64,000 nt of DNA. Source: an uncultured Opitutia bacterium (GTDB lineage: Bacteria; Verrucomicrobiota; Verrucomicrobiia; Opitutales; Opitutaceae). The stretch covers positions 19,185-83,184 of the forward strand of contig CAIJZY010000001.1 of assembly GCA_903825285.1 (NCBI GenBank), written 5' to 3'. The position numbers were made by a program, and so were the translations under genes. The notes under the pieces are model-generated. The model was given only the letters and a program-made list of their open reading frames with translations. It was not told the DNA's origin and ran no database searches. Below, piece after piece: positions 61,121 to 64,000 of this stretch; position 1 is the stretch's first letter; each line of letters begins with the position of its first letter.

Positions 61121-62521
61121 ATGGACGAGAAAGAATCAGTCGAGAAGGCAGTCAAACGCGGGGGCCGAACCGGCCCCCGCCGCAAGCAGTACACGTTTGA
61201 GGAGAAGCTGCGAGCGGTGAAGCTCCACCTTGAAGAAGGTTTCAAGGTGGAGCTGGTGAGTGAGGAGACGGGGGTGAGCACGAGCTCGCTGGGGGCGTGG
61301 CTGAGGGATTACCGCCGGGAGGGGGAGTTGGGGCTGCGCAGGCAGGCGGCGCCCCGGCCGGGGCGCCGCCTGGCCCGTCCGGTGAAGGAGAAGATCCTCG
61401 AGCTGAAGCGGGGAAACCCGTTCTTCGGGGTGAAGCGAATCGCCGCCGGTTTACGCCGTTGGTTCTTCCTCGAGGCGAGCCCGGAGACGGTGAGGAAGAC
61501 GCTCCACGAGGCGGACCTCATGAAGGGGCGGGCGAAAGCCCGCCGCAACCTGGTGCGCCCGCGCTACTTTGAGCGGGCGACGCCGAACCAGATGTGGCAG
61601 TCGGACATCTTCACGTTCCGGCTGGGCGGCAAGTACGCCTACGCCGTCGCGTTCCTGGACGACTACTCGCGCTACGTCGTGAACCTCGAGCTGTACCGCA
61701 GCCCGACGGCCGAGTGCGTCGTCGAAACCTACCGGGTGGCCGTCGGGGAATACTCGCCCCCGAAGGAGATGCTGACGGACCGCGGTCCGCAGTACTTTAA
61801 CTGGCGGGGCAAGAGCCGCTTCGCCTCGGAACTCACGAAGGACCGGGTGGCCCATCTCGTGTCCCGGCCCCAGCACCCGATGACGCTGGGGAAAGTGGAG
61901 CGGTTTTGGGCGAGCCTGTGGCAGGAGTTTTTGGTGCGGGCCCAGTTTGACTCCTTCGAGTCAGCGCGGGACCGCCTGAAGCTCTGGGTCAAATACTACA
62001 ACCACCGCCGGCCCCACCAAGGGATCGGCGGGCTCTGCCCAGCGGACCGTTTTTTTGAGATCCAAGGGGAAGTCAAAAAGACGATCCAAGCGGGCATCCA
62101 GGACAACCTCCTGGAGATGGCACTGCGCGGGCAGCCGAAGGCGCCCTTTTATCTGATCGGACGGATGGAGGGCCAGTCGGTGGTCCTCAAGGCGGAGAAA
62201 GGAAAACTAAAACTCAGTGTGGATGACAAGGAGATGACCTATGACCTCGAAAAAGGAACAGCCGGTGGTGGAGCAACTGAAACGCAAGCGGACGCCCACG
62301 GCGCCGTCCTCGCACACGGCCGCGGAGAAGGCCCAGGCGGTGCTGGCGATCTGGACGGAGCGGGTGAAGACAGTGGAGGTGATGAAGACGCTGGGCGTGC
62401 AGTACATGACGCTCCAGCAGTGGCAGGAGCGGGCAATGGAGGGGATGCTGCAGGCCCTGGAGCCGCGGGTGAACCTTGCGAACGGGGCGGCGTTGTCGCC
62501 CCGGATCCGGGCGCTCCTTGA
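61121..62521 (+). CDS. DDE transposase, HTH plus integrase core
   Basis: 466 residues as an open frame. Residues 25-75 are a helix-turn-helix (TFEEKLRAVKLHLEEGFKVE, ETGVSTSSLGAWLRDY); a HTH_21-like linker (FFGVKRIAAGLRRWF) leads to the integrase core with catalytic D in WQSDIFTF, D in LTDRGPQYF and E in GKVERFWASLWQE, and YYNHRRPHQGIGGLCPADRFF, as in IS3/IS481-type transposases. The last 90 residues from about 62250 are Gly/Ala-rich and lie over the next gene in another frame, so the functional protein may end near residue 375. GGGAG before the start could be a ribosome-binding site. Confidence 0.88.
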   Translation: MDEKESVEKAVKRGGRTGPRRKQYTFEEKLRAVKLHLEEGFKVELVSEETGVSTSSLGAWLRDYRREGELGLRRQAAPRPGRRLARPVKEKILELKRGNPFFGVKRIAAGLRRWFFLEASPETVRKTLHEADLMKGRAKARRNLVRPRYFERATPNQMWQSDIFTFRLGGKYAYAVAFLDDYSRYVVNLELYRSPTAECVVETYRVAVGEYSPPKEMLTDRGPQYFNWRGKSRFASELTKDRVAHLVSRPQHPMTLGKVERFWASLWQEFLVRAQFDSFESARDRLKLWVKYYNHRRPHQGIGGLCPADRFFEIQGEVKKTIQAGIQDNLLEMALRGQPKAPFYLIGRMEGQSVVLKAEKGKLKLSVDDKEMTYDLEKGTAGGGATETQADAHGAVLAHGRGEGPGGAGDLDGAGEDSGGDEDAGRAVHDAPAVAGAGNGGDAAGPGAAGEPCERGGVVAPDPGAP

Positions 62522-62618
62522 CAAGCGCCAGCAGCAGATCGGCAAGGAGAAGCTGACCCGGCGCCTGGCGGAGCTGCAGGAGGTTGCCCCGGAGGGGAAA
62601 CCTCCCTCAGATCCGTGA
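62241..62618 (+). CDS. small HTH protein of the insertion element
   Basis: 125 residues. A Lys-rich N-terminus (MTSKKEQPVVEQLKRKR) precedes a helix-turn-helix-like segment AEKAQAVLAIWTERVKTVEVM, then LGVQYMTLQQWQERAMEGM, and a charged helical tail (LLDKRQQQIGKEKLTRRLAEL). It resembles OrfA-like accessory proteins. It overlaps the tail of the first transposase by 281 bases in the +1 frame; the next gene begins 4 bases after its stop. Confidence 0.75.
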   Translation: MTSKKEQPVVEQLKRKRTPTAPSSHTAAEKAQAVLAIWTERVKTVEVMKTLGVQYMTLQQWQERAMEGMLQALEPRVNLANGAALSPRIRALLDKRQQQIGKEKLTRRLAELQEVAPEGKPPSDP

Positions 62619-62621
62619 CCT

Positions 62622-62972
62622 ATGAGCACGGATCCGAAGGCGCTCCGGCGCACCGAGCTGATCGTGAAGGTGCGGGCGGGACTCATGACGGCGACGGCGG
62701 CAGCGGAGGCACTCGGGGTCTCCCGGAAAACCTACTACAAGTGGGAGAAGAAGGGGCTGCAGGCGATGCTGGCAGCCGGGCAGGACGAGACGGCGGGTCG
62801 GCCGGACACGGGCCCGACGGCGGAAGTGGCGGCCCTGAAAACGCAGGTGGCGGAGCTGCAGGCGAAGCTGGACGAGATGGCGCAGACGGCCGAGCTGCGC
62901 TACATGCTGCGGCTCCTGGAGCGACGGGACGCTAAAAAAAAGCCGCAGAAATCCCCAGGATCATCGCCATGA
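62622..62972 (+). CDS. OrfA-like HTH / coiled-coil protein of the insertion element
   Basis: 116 residues. HTH of the IS3 OrfA type (LRRTELIVKVRAGLMTATAA, ALGVSRKTYYKWEKKG), then a heptad coiled coil (EVAALKTQVAELQAKLDEMAQTAELRYML) as in IS3 OrfA proteins. Near the end lies a run of eight A and a G. Normal reading ends in KKKPQKSPGSSP; slipping back one base gives fusion to the following transposase frame. Its TGA overlaps the next ATG (ATGA). Confidence 0.85.
   Translation: MSTDPKALRRTELIVKVRAGLMTATAAAEALGVSRKTYYKWEKKGLQAMLAAGQDETAGRPDTGPTAEVAALKTQVAELQAKLDEMAQTAELRYMLRLLERRDAKKKPQKSPGSSP
62934..62942 (+). promoter_or_regulatory. programmed -1 frameshift site (A AAA AAG)
   Basis: Eight A then G; in the OrfA frame the codons are AAA AAG preceded by A, the canonical slippery heptamer. 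After a -1 slip the frame stays open (KKAAEIPRIIA) and runs into the ATG of the second transposase at 62969 in phase. Confidence 0.8.
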
Positions 62973-64000
62973 TCAACGATGTGCAGGCACACAGTCAGAC
63001 GAGCACCCGCGAGGTGAGTCGCGCCGTGGGGCTCGGCTACCGGACGCTCCTGCGCTGGAGGAAACGGGTGAGCGGGGGGCAGCCCCCGCTCACCTCTCCG
63101 GGGCCGAAGAAGACCGGACCATTACCGCTCGAAGAAGTCCGCCGGGAAATAGCAGCCCTGCGGCACGGCCGCCGCCGCAGCCGCGGGCTATGCGCCCTGC
63201 AGGTGCGGTACCAGTCCGTCATCTCCCGGCGCAGCGTCGCGGAACTGGCCGCCCAGGAACGCGCCAAGCGCAACCTCGCTCGCAGGCAGGTCTGCAAGCA
63301 CGTGACGTGGAAGGAGCCGAACCTGGCGTGGGCCATCGATGCGACGGAACGAGGCCAGGATCGGCAGGGTCAGCGGCTCTATGTGCATGCGGTCCAGGAC
63401 CTCTGCACGCGGTACCGCTTTGCACCCATGGTGGCCATCGACAGCAAGGGCGAGGCGGTGGCCCGCCATCTGGAGGAACTCTTCCACCAGCACGGGGCGC
63501 CGCTCTTCCTGAAGCGCGACAACGGCAGCCCGCTCAACCACGCGGCCGTCGAGCGCGTGCTCGCCGAGAACGGGGTGATCCCGCTCAACAGCCCGGCCTA
63601 CTACCCACGCTACAACGGCGCCGTGGAAAAGGGCATCCGAGAAATGAAGGAAGCCCTCGGGGAATGCCTGCCGCAGGCCATCCGCGGGCAGCCAAAAGAG
63701 ATCCGGCCCTACCTCCTCGCCGTGCATCACGCCCTCAACTGCAGGCCTCGCCGGAGCCTGCAGGGGCACACCGCCTGCGAGGCTTACCAACACCAGCCGA
63801 GGCACCGGTACTACCGGCGCGACCGGCTGGCCACTTTTGGGTGGATACGCATCCACGCAAAGGACAGGATCCAACAACTGGAGAAGATCGATCACCGCAG
63901 CTTAAACGCCGCCTGGCGCCACGCCGCGGAAACCTGGCTTCGCTGCCAGGGCCTGATCACCGTCTCCATCAACAAAAAAGTGTTACCCAATTATCCGCTA
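62969..64000 (+). CDS. second DDE transposase (OrfB-like), cut by the window edge
   Basis: At least 344 residues, no stop before base 64000. N-terminal HTH (TSTREVSRAVGLGYRTLLRWRKR), then the integrase core: D in LAWAIDATERGQ, D in LKRDNGSPLNHAAVE and E in YNGAVEKGIREMKEAL. C-terminal HALNCRPRRSLQGHTACEAY is the usual transposase ending. The frame overlaps the preceding gene by four bases and is also reached by the slippery site, so both a free OrfB and an OrfAB fusion are possible. The right terminal repeat lies inside its 3' part. Confidence 0.88.
   Translation, partial: MINDVQAHSQTSTREVSRAVGLGYRTLLRWRKRVSGGQPPLTSPGPKKTGPLPLEEVRREIAALRHGRRRSRGLCALQVRYQSVISRRSVAELAAQERAKRNLARRQVCKHVTWKEPNLAWAIDATERGQDRQGQRLYVHAVQDLCTRYRFAPMVAIDSKGEAVARHLEELFHQHGAPLFLKRDNGSPLNHAAVERVLAENGVIPLNSPAYYPRYNGAVEKGIREMKEALGECLPQAIRGQPKEIRPYLLAVHHALNCRPRRSLQGHTACEAYQHQPRHRYYRRDRLATFGWIRIHAKDRIQQLEKIDHRSLNAAWRHAAETWLRCQGLITVSINKKVLPNYPL
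63979..63991 (-). repeat. right terminal inverted repeat of the insertion element
   Basis: AGTGTTACCCAAT is the exact inverse of ATTGGGTAACACT at 61085-61097. It is preceded by AAAAAA and followed by TATCCGCTA at the window edge. Confidence 0.8.

Larger units (their letters stand above)
61085..64000 (+). mobile_element. insertion element with two DDE transposases (partial at right edge)
   Basis: The left end has ATTGGGTAACACT (61085-61097) and the right region its exact inverse AGTGTTACCCAAT (63979-63991), giving 13-base terminal repeats about 2.9 kb apart. Between them four tightly packed plus-strand genes: an HTH-DDE transposase, two small HTH proteins and a second DDE transposase. The last frame has no stop by base 64000, so the true right boundary may lie just outside the window. 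GC content and codon use are close to the host. Confidence 0.85.

Noticed and set aside
62241..62260. Programmed frameshift joining the first transposase to the next gene
   Set aside because: The local GAAAAAG is not a full A AAA AAG heptamer and the downstream gene is in the +1 frame with its own ATG, so the evidence is too weak, unlike the site at 62934.

Overview
The window is 64 kb of GC-rich, densely packed bacterial chromosome. Gene content and style (Mg-type HemB, a ThrRS without a TGS domain, few Shine-Dalgarno sites, a GxxExxY gene, many secreted proteins without recognisable family) point to a member of the Verrucomicrobiota, probably Opitutaceae. That placement is an inference from general knowledge; no rRNA is present.

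Layout. 0.2-6 kb: tRNA-Leu, pyrD, an acidic orphan protein, a Wza-like export lipoprotein and two tandem APC amino-acid permeases. 6-21.5 kb: housekeeping genes hemB, cysS, thrS, a DadA-like oxidase, a nitrogen cluster (PII-amtB-PII with a sigma-54-type promoter in front of amtB), aspS, gpmI and hemH. 21.5-33.3 kb: a cytosolic hybrid histidine kinase, a SulP transporter, ruvC, recF with a TauE permease, gmhA, a cyclophilin, folA and a gamma-carbonic anhydrase. 33.5-38.1 kb: a complete BMP-type (nucleoside-like) ABC importer operon. 38.3-44.6 kb: glgP, mutL, a GxxExxY gene and argH.

Accessory part. At 45.2-48.4 kb a tyrosine-recombinase remnant abuts a five-gene ArsR-controlled operon (ArsR, permease with an FCSCS motif, two thioredoxin-like proteins, CcdA-like protein) preceded by a clear inverted-repeat operator. 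At 48.7-61.05 kb a 217-bp direct repeat (about 94% identical copies, each carrying a tRNA 3' end plus terminator) brackets a seven-gene, almost fully overlapping phosphorelay operon with four sensor kinases, one kinase-receiver hybrid protein and two response regulators; one kinase is frameshifted. From 61.085 kb to the end lies an insertion element that encodes two different DDE transposases and two small HTH proteins. The second transposase appears to be made by -1 ribosomal frameshifting on a canonical A AAA AAG site.

The most unusual pattern is a family of intergenic arrays. Many gene junctions contain short arrays with a strict 7-bp period (8 bp at one locus), usually as two inverted arms around a core. 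The unit differs between loci but agrees between the two arms of one locus. Several arrays begin exactly at the stop codon of the neighbouring gene, and one pair encloses the GxxExxY nuclease-like gene as if it were a cassette.
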